This document shows positions 10,111 through 19,807 of a stretch of DNA of 64,000 nt, in pieces. The notes below the pieces were generated by a model. It was not told the origin of the DNA, did no database searches, and was given only the letters and a program-made list of their open reading frames with translations. The DNA is taken from positions 222,235,753 to 222,299,752 of the forward strand of contig NC_133663.1 of the NCBI RefSeq assembly GCF_037893015.1, read 5' to 3'. The first letter of the stretch is position 1. The number at the start of each line of letters is the position of its first letter. The DNA comes from Macrotis lagotis (lineage: Eukaryota; Chordata; Mammalia; Peramelemorphia; Peramelidae). The position numbers and the translations under genes are program-made.

Positions 10111-10765
10111 TATCTTTTGTACACTTGAGGGAGTTCCCTATATCAATAAAATGATGGGTCTAGATGTTATTCCTTGTCACCAACTTACCTAAGTGTGATA
10201 AGTCTTCATACTAATTATTGCTGAAAATATTGAATTATATGTCACATTCTCCAATGATAAAAGAGATTAGCTAGTTTTGAAATGTGTTGGATTACCTAAG
10301 AATCACCTGTTTATTTATAAAGGCTTGATGTGTACTTTTTATAAGTAATCCAGTTCTATTTTAAACTAATTCCCTTAAATATCACTACTAGGTAACAGAT
10401 TGTTGGTCTGATTCCAAGTTATAGATGTCCAAATGTTAATTTAAATTCTATTCCTTGAAAAATGTTCAGCAATCTAGACTTCTTATTCTTTAGTCAATCC
10501 ATCAGACTTTCCTTTAGTCTGATTTACTGACAGTGAACTGTATACTTCATTATATTTATTGTGTCTGTTGTCAAGAGAGAAAGTTTTTCTTCACTCAAAC
10601 TCTCAGTAATGGCACATTGGTTCCTCTTTGACTGTTTGAAGTACGAAGTTAGTTGTGGGTGATAGTTTATGTCTCAGAGACTGTTGTTGACTATTTAGGG
10701 ATAATGTCACTAATTCCCTTTGCTCTTATTTTCATTGCCCTCACTAATTCTGGAGATGAAGCTTG
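10111..10765. other. No feature seen
   Basis: AT-rich, with no repeat or coding potential that I recognise. Confidence 0.3.
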
Positions 10766-10830
10766 GTGTTGTTCGATCTTGTCCAACTCTTCATGACCAT
10801 CTTCCTTATCTGATCAGAACTGGTGGTGAG
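10766..10830 (-). repeat. CORE-SINE 3'-end fragment
   Basis: 'gttgttcgatcttgtccaac' followed by 'cttcatgacc' is the reverse complement of the terminal part of the long marsupial SINE seen, for example, at 13891-14135. Only the end is left. Confidence 0.5.
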
Positions 10831-10968
10831 AAAATAGGAGACTCAGGAAAAAAAAAAGAAAATAGAAGACTCAGGATATAAGGATCAACATCCTGCTTCC
10901 TACTTGAGAATTCCCATTATTAGCGGATTCCTTTAAAATGGCAAAAAAATCCATGATTTTGTCATTGT

Positions 10969-11305
10969 AAGTTAGTCAACAAGCATTTATTAAGCGCTTA
11001 TGCTTTGCCAGACATTGTGCTAAGCACTGGAGATACAAAGAAAGGCAATAACATGGTCCCTGCTCTCAGGGAGCTCACACTCTAATAGGGGAGACAACAT
11101 GCAAACAGCTATGTAAATACAAGATATATACAGTATAAGTGGGAGGTAATCCTAGAGGAAAGGCACTAGCAGTGGAGAGGACCGAGAAAGGCCTCTTGCA
11201 GAAAGTAGGTTTGAGTTAAGTCCTGAAAGATAAGCTAGGAGGCAAAAGAGAGAAGGGAGAATATCCCAGCCAAAAGGGACAACCAGTGAAAAGGCATGGA
11301 ATTGG
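10969..11305 (+). repeat. Dispersed marsupial repeat ('caacaagcatttattaagcg' family), best copy
   Basis: Starts 'gtcaacaagcatttattaag' and continues 'gctaagcactggagatacaaag', 'cagggagctcacactctaat' and 'gggagacaacatgcaaac', then purine-rich text. At least six other copies occur in this window, all in plus orientation. Family name uncertain. Confidence 0.6.
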
Positions 11306-11344
11306 CAATGGAGTAATGCACATCTTAGTGCATGTTTAACTATC

Positions 11345-11401
<57 letters not shown>
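11345..11401 (+). repeat. (ATCT)n microsatellite
   Basis: About 14 uninterrupted ATCT units. Likely length-polymorphic. Confidence 0.95.
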
Positions 11402-13094
11402 ATTATTCAGTTATTTATTATTTTGTTTATCTTGGTGTCTATTTATTTACAATACTATAGTAGGAAAAAAACCACCTTGTAACCAAACACCTATTTATAA
11501 AACTTAGCAGATTTAGTTTGATTGGCATAGCCCATATGAAACATCTATCCAATTCAATGAACTTGCCAAGTTTGTATTCCACTGGACAAGCTTCAAGAAA
11601 TCAGGGTCATCTTTCCTTGAAGAGGAAACATTGGAGTAGGGGTTTCATCTCTCCATGTGACCAAAAAAACCCTCAAAAGAACTCAGGTCCCAACTTATAA
11701 TAATATTCCTTCTGCCCTGTTTCAAGCAATTGTTGATGTTTTCCATATAAAATGAATTGGTTACAAGGCTAGGTACAAAATCAGTGTTCATTATAATCTA
11801 GGTTTGTTGATAACTTCTTAGAGTTTCTAGAACAAAATATGACTGTACTCAGTTCTCTGCAGATGTCTTTTCCTCCACAGATACTATGTCTCATCTTAAT
11901 TAATTCTAAATCTTCAGAGAAATTCAGAAGAGTTGAAGTTGTTTTCAATAGGGAAGGAAAGGAAGATGCTCTCTTATAAGACAATGAAGTGCCAATAGCA
12001 GTGCCTGAAAACTGGCATCATGCACAAGGTTTAAATTCTCTTGAGAAATTATAATATTGACTGCTATTTTGTTTGGCGTCAAGCACAGTCTCATTTCCCT
12101 AACAACATCACCAGCCTTTCTGCCTGAAGTGTAGTGCTAGGAGCTGGCTTGCCAGTTTTGCTGAATATACCTCTAATATCTTCAAAGACAAGAGAATTAT
12201 TTAATATTCCCTGATCCTTTGTCCCAGCAGCTGTGAGCCCTTCCCCTTCTTTTGTTTTTATAACAATTTCCATTTTAGATTTTCTTTCTGGTAAGAAAAT
12301 AAATGCTTTTTGAATGACCCAGACAGTCTGCCCTCTTCCTTCTTTTTAAAAAGCCAAAGACAACATGAAAATATTTTTGCTATTGCTTTTATTCTTAAAA
12401 CTTTTTTTTGAGAGAGGAAAGAGTTATTTCTAAAGCAGATCTTCATCTGCTTTTGACAAAAGAGTAAGTCTGAGATCATATCTGGGTATATAGTACATAG
12501 CTGTGTTGAAATAGCCTCAAGTTTTGGCTTATGTAGTGAAACCTCAATAATTTGACTTCATTAATTTGTAATCAGGGACAATCTGAACAGGGACTTGGCT
12601 CAAGATTCCTTTGCTAAGCAAACTCTTTCTTCACAGTGTAAACAGACTGAAAGGGGGAATGCTTAAAATGCTTAAGAACAAACTTTTAAGCTTTAAATAA
12701 ATCACTTACATTTAAACAATTGGTTTGCTAGCTTAAATAATTTTTGAAATTTTATTTATAGATCTTTGAAGCTGAAAGAATTAAAAATGAGTTTCACCCA
12801 GTGGGCAATGGAGAAAGAGGGACATGGTATGGATGAGTAGGCTGCAGACATTTTGCCAACAAAGAATTAGGATGGAGAAGTAGGATTGAGGAAATTGTCT
12901 AAGAAATGTTTAAGGGATATAGACAAGCTGTCTGTATTCTCCATTGACATTTTCTTGGTTTCATGAGAAAGTAAGGAAGGCCCCTAACTGATGAGTCCCC
13001 TGTGACAAACTTATGGTAGAACATGAACAAACACTGAACCTGGGCAGGTCACAATCTGTATCACCGGAAAAAATACTCATGTCATTGAGTTGGG
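11402..13094. other. Intergenic DNA, no feature seen
   Basis: About 1.7 kb of AT-rich sequence downstream of RAI2. Only short random frames (60-73 codons) occur, none with recognisable protein character. No clear repeat was identified. Confidence 0.35.
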
Positions 13095-13290
13095 AGAGTC
13101 ACTGGAGCACTGGAGAGGGCCAAAAGGAACCTGAGAACTCAGTCTAATCCTATTCATTTTAATGGTTAGGAAACTGATGCCCAGAGATGTAAAGAAAATG
13201 TCCAAGGTGATATGGATTGTGGGAGAAGGGCATTTCAAATACTGAACACCATGTTATTTCATGGTGTATCATGCTGGCCCTTTATTAGTT
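13095..13290 (-). repeat. MIR-like remnant
   Basis: 'aggaaactgatgcccagaga' and 'gtccaaggtgat' are the antisense MIR core ('gaggaaactgaggcccagag', 'ccaaggtcac'). Diverged; ends approximate. Confidence 0.5.
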
Positions 13291-13317
13291 AATGCTTGGA
13301 ATGAAACCTCTGGTGTG

Positions 13318-13460
13318 GTGGTGGAGACATCTGTGGAAGGCTGTATTTGGACCTAGAAGACTTTAGTTTGAACTGTGGTTCTGTCACTGGGCAAGTATGT
13401 ACCTCTCTGATTCAGTTTACTCATCTGTAATGAGGGGATTGGTCTAATTTAAGTTAACCT
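13318..13460 (+). repeat. MIR/CORE-SINE remnant
   Basis: 'tgggcaagtatgta', 'cagtttactcatctgtaatg' and 'ggattggtctaa' are in sense MIR order. Diverged. Confidence 0.5.
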
Positions 13461-13770
13461 GGGTTCCACAGAAATGGTCTATAGATAGATTTCAAAAAGT
13501 CTATGAATGTGAATGAGGGAAACATTACATCTTTATTTCATTCTAATAGCTTTCTTTTATAATCCTGTATATTTTATTTTATGCAACATTACTCAGAGAA
13601 GGTGTCCATAGGCTTCACTAGACTGCCCAAAGGGTTCATAATACAAAATAAAAAGTAAGAGCTTGTAGTCTAAATGATTTCTAAAGTCCTTTTCAGTGTT
13701 AAAATTCATTAAAGGTGATTCTGGTTAACTGAATTTTCCTAACTTATTGAGGGCAGATTTATGTTAAAAC
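13461..13770 (+). repeat. Dispersed repeat copy A ('cataggcttcactagactgcc')
   Basis: About 300 bp resembling 15090-15345. Shared landmarks are 'tttattttatgca', 'aggcttcactagactgcc', 'gatttctaaagtcc' and 'ttattgagggcaga'. A related element is seen at 59710-59778. Not named. Confidence 0.5.
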
Positions 13771-13799
13771 TTCTGTCCTCTGAGACTTTTTTCTTTGAT

Positions 13800-13890
13800 T
13801 TTTTTTGATTCCTAGTTCTAGAAAGGATCTTAGTCCAATTCCCTTATTTTTCCATATGCAGAAACTGAGGCCCAGAGAGGTAAAGATATT
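13800..13890 (-). repeat. MIR left part, split by a SINE
   Basis: 'tccatatgcagaaactgagg' and 'cccagagaggtaaag' are antisense MIR. It resumes at 14136 after the inserted SINE with 'gcagagctgggattcagacc'. Confidence 0.65.
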
Positions 13891-14135
13891 ATTGTTCAGT
13901 CATTTCAGACATGTCTGACTCTTTGTGACCCCATTTGGAGTTTTCTTGGCAAAGATACTGGAGTAGTTTGCCATTTCCTTCTCCAGCTCATTTTCCAGAT
14001 GAAGAACCTAGGCAAACAAGGTTAAATGACTAGCTCAGGGTTATACAAGCTAATGATTGTCTCAGGCCTAATTCGAATTCACAAAGAAGTCTTTCTTATT
14101 TCAAGCCAAGTGTTTTATCTATTGGGCCACCTAGT
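13891..14135 (-). mobile_element. Long marsupial CORE-SINE nested in a MIR
   Basis: A minus-strand copy. The plus strand reads 'attgttcagtcatttcagac', 'ttttcttggcaaagatactg', 'gtttgccatttccttctcc', 'aggcaaacaaggttaaatga' and ends 'gggccacctag'. This is the roughly 240-bp SINE family common in this window, inserted into an older MIR. Confidence 0.75.
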
Positions 14136-14230
14136 ATTGTCCCTAGGTCATCCTATAGATAGCAGAGCTGGGATTCAGACCCAAATACCAAAATCCAATT
14201 CTTTGTCCACTACAACAGTCTAAACTTGGG
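14136..14230 (-). repeat. MIR right part, split by a SINE
   Basis: 'agagctgggattcagaccc' and 'tccaattctttgtccactac' continue the MIR broken at 13890. Confidence 0.6.
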
Positions 14231-14441
14231 CATTGCAGGCCTTTTAGTTTTATGTCTTCAATACCATCAAATTAGTTGTTTTAAGGGTATTAATAAATGG
14301 TATAGACTGGTAAGTGATAAAAATTAATTTATTTACAATTACTCTACAATGCAGACTTTTCACTATTAAACTGGCCTTTCATACCATGAACTCAAATGAA
14401 CAAGGCTTTACTGTAATAACCACCATAGTCCCTTAGTTTTG

Positions 14442-14630
14442 GGGCAGCATAGACTGCTATAGAGTCATGAAGACTTGAGTTCAAATTTGACCTCATACTC
14501 GTATTAACTGTGTGAATGTAAGTCACTTAACCCTATTTGCCTCATAAATAGCAAACTACCGTAGTACCTTTGCCAAGAAATCCCTCAAAAGAGGCAGAGT
14601 CAAACAAGACAAAAAAACAACTAAACAACA
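14442..14630 (+). mobile_element. Long marsupial CORE-SINE with internal loss
   Basis: Head 'ggggcagcatagactgctat', then 'gagttcaaatttgacctca', 'aagtcacttaaccctatttg', 'agcaaactacc' and the tail 'aacaactaaacaac'. Shorter than other copies. Confidence 0.65.
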
Positions 14631-15023
14631 TAACCCTTTAAGTTTGCAAACTTGTTTTTTAACAGTTGGACAAAGCACATATTCCCATTCCCTAGAAAGC
14701 TCTGGGTCTCAGTTTTCTTTGTAAAGCATGGGTCATTTAATTTAATGTTGACTAAGAACCCTTCCAGAATTATAAGTCTATGATATCCTGAGCTAGTAAG
14801 AGAGGAAATTGTCTTCCTAGGATAGAAATAGATTCTCTTACCCTTAACTATTTGATCTATTATTTTTTCTGCTATGGATTACAATTGACAAGGGAGTTTT
14901 TTCCACCAGATGTCTGCTAGAGATGTATCTTTCCAATTCCGTAAGTGATAATAATTTTGTCTTGAAGTGAAGGGTAAGGAGAAAGAGTGGGAGGGGGCAT
15001 TTTTAACTTCATTATTTAAGAAC

Positions 15024-15089
15024 AAAAGCTAGTATTTATATAGTGATTTAAGGTTCAAAGCATTTGACATTTTCTTATTTCATGATCAT
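15024..15089 (-). repeat. MIR-like CORE-SINE, left part
   Basis: 'aagctagtatttatatagtg' and 'atttaaggttcaaagcattt' are the usual start of the antisense CORE-SINE seen, for example, at 39370. It seems to resume at 15346, with dispersed repeat copy B between. Confidence 0.45.
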
Positions 15090-15345
15090 TAATAACCTGT
15101 ATTTAATATCTTTTTAATATAAAAGTTTTCTTTAGTAATCCCATGTTTTTTATGTTATGCATTTAAAACATTAGTCAAAGACAACATCCACAGGCTTCAC
15201 TAGATTGCCAAAAGATATTACAGAAAATTTTTTTTTAAGAAATCTTAGGTGATCAAGGTGATTTCTAAGGCCCCTTTCAATGCTGAAATCCTTCTAAAGA
15301 TGATTTTAATTAATTTAATTTTCCTATTTTATTGAGGGCAGGTTG
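15090..15345 (+). repeat. Dispersed repeat copy B
   Basis: Diverged relative of 13461-13770: 'cacaggcttcactagattgcc', 'gtgatttctaaggcccc', 'tattttattgagggcagg'. The two copies lie about 1.6 kb apart in direct orientation. Confidence 0.5.
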
Positions 15346-15490
15346 AAATAGGGACTATTATTATTCCAATTTTACATATAGAGAAATTCAGGCAGAGTTA
15401 AGTAGTGTCACACAGCTGATAAATATCTTTGGCAATATTTGAATTCATGTCTCTCTTGACTTTAGGTATCTCTATCAGTCTTTAGAAATA
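15346..15490 (-). repeat. MIR-like CORE-SINE, right part
   Basis: 'ttccaattttacatatagag', 'gtgtcacacagctgataaa' and 'gaattcatgtctctcttgac' are in antisense CORE-SINE order. Confidence 0.5.
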
Positions 15491-17079
15491 TTGTGAATGA
15501 ATGATCATCATCATTCAATTGTCCCAATGTGATCAAGATCTCTCCAATTTTTTTTTCTTTTTTTTTTCCATAGTCCATCTAGGTTTTACTATATGTGGTT
15601 CAAATCCTGCCTATCAAAATGTATGCTGCCAATTAATCATTTTCCTTCTTCACAATTTCAGAATAAAAGTTAATATCATCCACTGTGCATTAATTGGGGG
15701 AGGCAATGCTTGAATTTTCCAGAGACTAATTCCATCTCTCAAAAAAACTGGTGAGGTGATGAAAGTCATGTCAGAGAAGGATGGGTAGAAGTTGACTAGA
15801 GTTGAAAAGTCTAAGAAGAAAAGATGTGGAACTTGATTGGGACCTTCAAATTATCAGAAGGTTTTTATGTTGTAGGAAGTATTAGACTTGACCCCAGCAG
15901 ATAGAATTAGGTGTAATAAGTATAGGTCATCAGGTGACAGGTTTTGTCTCAGAAGAAAAAAAACCACAACAGAACTTAATTTGACCTGTTCAAAAGTGGA
16001 ATGAACTACTTCAAAAAGTTCCTTATAACTGAAGCTCTTCAAGAAGAAACACCACTCACAATTAAATAGAAATGATTTTTGAAATATATATATATGGTTT
16101 GACCCAACTGAATTTTGAATTTTTGAATTTTCCTTTAATGGCTAATTTCTAATGGCTTGGAAATTTTAATTGTGTTGCAGGTCAATTTTTTCAAAGTTTT
16201 TTTTGGGGGGGGCAGGATGTGTGAAAAAGGGAATAATTCACAAAGCACAAAGAAAAACTACAAAAACAAATATAAAACTCCAACTGTGCCATTTCACATT
16301 CTGAAGGAGGATGGAATGCTGAGGACTCATTGAACTAAAAAGTCAAATGGAATCATTAAGTGGAGAGTGGAGAGTTTGTGGGTCAGTCTCCTACAAAGAA
16401 CTTGAAATTCAAAACTCAGTAGTCTGATTAGTGAATCTGTCCAGATTTCAATTTTATGTATGCTTTGATAGTACCTTAATCCTCTCCCAAACCTTGTAAG
16501 TATTTAAAGAACAAAATTGTTAATTGAAATAATTTTATTTTGAGTTACTTTTGGACCCAAGCAAGATGAAGGAGGTTGGGGCTCAGCATTATGAGCAAAA
16601 TGCCAAAGTCAGCTACACTTTGGTCATCAGGAAACTCAAACTGACCACTAGTTTGTACCTTTTCTTTGTTGAAAGAAATTGGTAGTAAGGGAGATTTCTT
16701 TTATAATAAGATTAAGGAAAGGAAAAGGTTAGTTAGACCTTGCTGAGACAAGTATTCCTCCTCCCTTCATAGCTTCTTTTTTAGCTTCAATATTGAAACA
16801 TAGAGGTGACAGATTTATGACTTTTGACAAAGTTTCTGGGTACATCAATTATTTGCAGGCATGAAATGCCTACCAGCTGAAAAAAAATTGTCAATTGTGA
16901 AATGACTGGCGGAGTGATGGTAAAGAGGAATGGAAGTTTATAGAACCCCACTATCACTTTAGTGACAGCCAATCCCTCCCACAGAGTCCATTTTCCTAGG
17001 AGATTCTAGCCTGCAATTGCAACCTTCAGCAGCAGTATCATGTTTGTATTGGGTACCTTAACAACTAATAATATGCCCA
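15491..17079. other. Intergenic DNA, no clear feature
   Basis: AT-rich. The stretch near 15880-16050 ('gttcaaaagtggaatgaact', 'gctcttcaagaag') faintly recalls an old dispersed mammalian repeat, which I cannot place. No coding potential. Confidence 0.3.
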
Positions 17080-17312
17080 GGGCAGCTAGATGATCTGGGG
17101 GCAGGAAGAATCATTTCTCTGAGTTCAAATCTAGTCCCAGTCACTTGCTAACTGTGACCCTAGGCAAGTCATTTAATCCTATTTGCCTCAGTTTCCTTAT
17201 CTGTAAAGTGAGCTGGAGAAGGAAATGGCAAACCATGTCAGTATCTTTTCCAAGAAAACCTCAAAAAAGATCATGAAGAGTTGCACACAACTAAAACAAC
17301 TGAACAACAAAA
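17080..17312 (+). mobile_element. Long marsupial CORE-SINE, nearly full
   Basis: Head 'agggcagctagatgatctgg', B-box-like 'gagttcaaatctag', 'cctcagtttccttatctgta', 'gagaaggaaatggcaaacca', 'gatcatgaagagttgcacac' and tail 'aacaactgaacaac'. Confidence 0.8.
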
Positions 17313-18504
17313 ATGTGTTGGACAGCATGCTGAGTACTGAAATCATGAAATCAAGAATAAGGTCAATCTTCAAGGGACTTAGAAGAAATCTTCAAAGGGA
17401 GACAGGCTGTGTCAACCTGATAGATCAAGCACCTTACTTTGTATTCCCACAGAGGATCTACCAGGGTCCTTGACAAAGAGAAAGTCTGAAGTAGAGAGAA
17501 GAGGGGAGATGGTGACTCTAGCAGTTTGTAACCTGCCTTCCCCACAACTTTCTAGCAAAGATGCCTCCCCTCAAGCTGGTTACTCTTGCTTCCTCCCAGA
17601 GGTTGGTAGCCGTCATTGGCCAGTTAAGAGATAGTCTGCCTCTGTCTGTTGGGGTGGGGTTATCTCCATCATTTTTTTAGTGGGGGTGGGTGGGGGATGT
17701 GAGGGGGCAACACATCATGTTGCTTCAGGTCTAGTTCTAGTTTGTTTTCCTTTGACCCTGTAATCTGAAGAGAAAGAAGCCTGAACTTTTTTATCTACAG
17801 CAAAAGGAAACCCCTGGAGGGAAACCTTGTGACTAATTACTCCTCTAACACTTTTGTATGTACTTATACTCAAAGGGGTCTTTAAACAGTAGCCTGGAGG
17901 CTGGATTATTATTATTTTTCCTCTTCCTGAAGCCAGGAGAGCTAAGAACCTTCTCAACACATCAAGAATGCTGAGGGAGGGGGATGGAGGGAGAAGAGCT
18001 TTCATAGAGCAGAAACAACCATAAACCCACTCTTCTCTCCAGGAACATGCATTAGGAAATTAAAATCTGTCCCCAAGCACAACATTTTTGTCTCTTTTGG
18101 AATCGGAACAAAGACTGGCAGCTCAGAATAAAAACCAAATCAAACCAAAAAAAAAAAAAAACCTTCAAGAAACCTAAGCAGAGTACAGAAATGGGAAACG
18201 CTTGCACTTTAAAAGCAGAAAAGATGAAATCTGGCTTCATGATAGCAGATAGGAAGCAGTTATTTAATCATTTTCCATTAAGTTGCTCTTAAAAAAACGG
18301 AATGTTTAAAAAAAAGCAAGCAATGCATAAGACTAAAATGATGCAGTTAAAAATGAAACCCTATATGTGGAAGGCCTGGTAATAAAAACCTCTATCTATA
18401 TCAGTTCCTTTTTTTGCTGTTCCTGTTCATACTAACAGTGGGAAACTCATGAATTACAATAGATGAACACGTTTTAAGCTTAAAAGCAGACATGCAATAA
18501 GTAA
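17313..18504. other. Intergenic DNA 3' of RAI2, no clear feature
   Basis: Less repetitive than its surroundings, with a G-rich patch at 17645-17706 and an A-run near 18146. No recognised repeat or gene. Because it is repeat-poor it could hold conserved non-coding sequence, but I cannot show that. Confidence 0.3.
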
Positions 18505-18525
18505 CCCCCCCCCCCCCCCCCCCCC
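18505..18525 (+). repeat. Poly-C run
   Basis: 21 consecutive C. Length may be affected by sequencing. Confidence 0.9.
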
Positions 18526-18919
18526 GGCACAGTTTCAGACACAATGTGTCAGTTGCCACCCATCAGGTTTATTTTAAGTTCACATTCCCACTTGCTAGCT
18601 AGTGTGGGTGGCTTTTACATTGGCAGGTGACAGTATTTCAATGTTGCTTTTCCTCCTGTGGGCATCCATCAAGTAATAGTTAAACTAACAAAGAACAATG
18701 CTTTCTGCCCCATAAATCTTGATACAAGCTAGGGAAAATGAGGAGAATTCTCCTTACCCATTTGGCAACCAACTTATTTCTTGCATGACCTATCTTGTAG
18801 GTCATCTTGCATGACCAACCCAAGAAGCCTTTACAACATAAGGGGTTGTATCAGTCAGACCTGTGTAAGTAGCACCTTTGAATGTCTGGTGCTTTTAAAG
18901 ATTAAGGACCCAGGACCAC
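18526..18919. other. DNA downstream of RAI2, no clear feature
   Basis: No recognised repeat or gene. A small palindrome (GACACA-A-TGTGTC) lies at 18538-18550; it may be chance. Confidence 0.3.
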
Positions 18920-19090
18920 TGATCTAGAATTAAAGTCCATCTTAATCCAACTGCATTTTAAAAATGAGGAAATGGAGACTCAGGGAGGTGAAATGTTGCC
19001 CAAGGTCACAAAGATAGTGCCAGAGGGAGAGTGTAAACCCAGGCTTTTTTACTTTAAAGCCAGGGTTGACTTCCATCATATGACCTTGCC
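18920..19090 (-). repeat. MIR remnant
   Basis: 'aatgaggaaatggagactca', 'gcccaaggtcacaaagatag' and 'gtaaacccaggc' are in antisense MIR order. Confidence 0.6.
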
Positions 19091-19174
19091 TCCCTAATAT
19101 TACTTCTTCTCTTTGAAACATTTTCCTCTGTTTGTTTCTAAGGAAAATTCAGCTAGAATCCATAGAATTTTAGG

Positions 19175-19285
19175 ATTTAGAACCCTCTCAATTTACAGAT
19201 AAGGAAAGAGAGGCCCCAAAGGGGTGAAGGGGCTTGCTTCTGATCATGTGTAGTATGTCTGGTGGTTCCCTTGATGGTGCTATTG
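19175..19285 (-). repeat. MIR fragment
   Basis: 'ttacagataaggaaagagag' and 'gggcttgctt' resemble the antisense MIR core. Confidence 0.4.
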
Positions 19286-19443
19286 GGTAATAGAATTTTT
19301 CTCAGTCTCTTGGAACCTAACAGTTTAGACTTATAACCCAGATAAATGCTTCACAGTTTACAGACTTTGGGCCAAACCTACCCAGTTAATCAAAGCAAAC
19401 TTACAAATGACAGAATGCTGCAACCAATTAGCACATACAAACA

Positions 19444-19449
19444 TTTATT
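19444..19449 (-). terminator. RAI2: Probable RAI2 poly(A) signal AATAAA
   Basis: AATAAA on the minus strand, followed at once by 'TGTTTGTATGTG', a GT-rich downstream element. It lies about 360 nt beyond the stop codon. This is the best candidate for the main 3' end. Confidence 0.6.
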
Positions 19450-19592
19450 TTGAAATATTCATCCTACCCATTATTAGGAATTACATCATCAAAGCACTTT
19501 ATGGCAGTGAAAATAGCTTTTACCCCCTCTGATTCATCCGTTATTCCATTAAAGCTGCAAAAATGTGCAATCCATTGGAAAAATAGGTTGCT

Positions 19593-19598
19593 TTTATT
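19593..19598 (-). terminator. RAI2: Alternative RAI2 poly(A) signal AATAAA
   Basis: A second AATAAA, about 210 nt beyond the stop, with a weaker downstream context ('ctatttttccaatgg'). Possibly used for a shorter 3' UTR. Confidence 0.35.
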
Positions 19599-19807
19599 TA
19601 CTCTTTCAGGAAAAGTTGAAAATTAAAAAAAAAGTCAAACCAGCTTACAGGGAATCAATCTAGAGCTGATCCTCTCCTCCCACCTCCCCACTACCCGGAA
19701 AAAATAACTTACAAAGATAGTTTAAGTTTTAAATGCATTTTTAAATCAAGTGCATTTCCCTCCCCCCATAATATTATAATCTTAATTTTTTTTTAAAAAG
19801 CCATAAT

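Noticed and set aside
14903-14920. Second CTCF-like motif ('ccaccagatgtctgc')
   Set aside because: It loses the essential GGCGC core, so it is much weaker than the site at 48796.
18538-18550. Palindrome GACACA-A-TGTGTC as a regulatory site
   Set aside because: Only six bases per arm, which is readily expected by chance in 64 kb.
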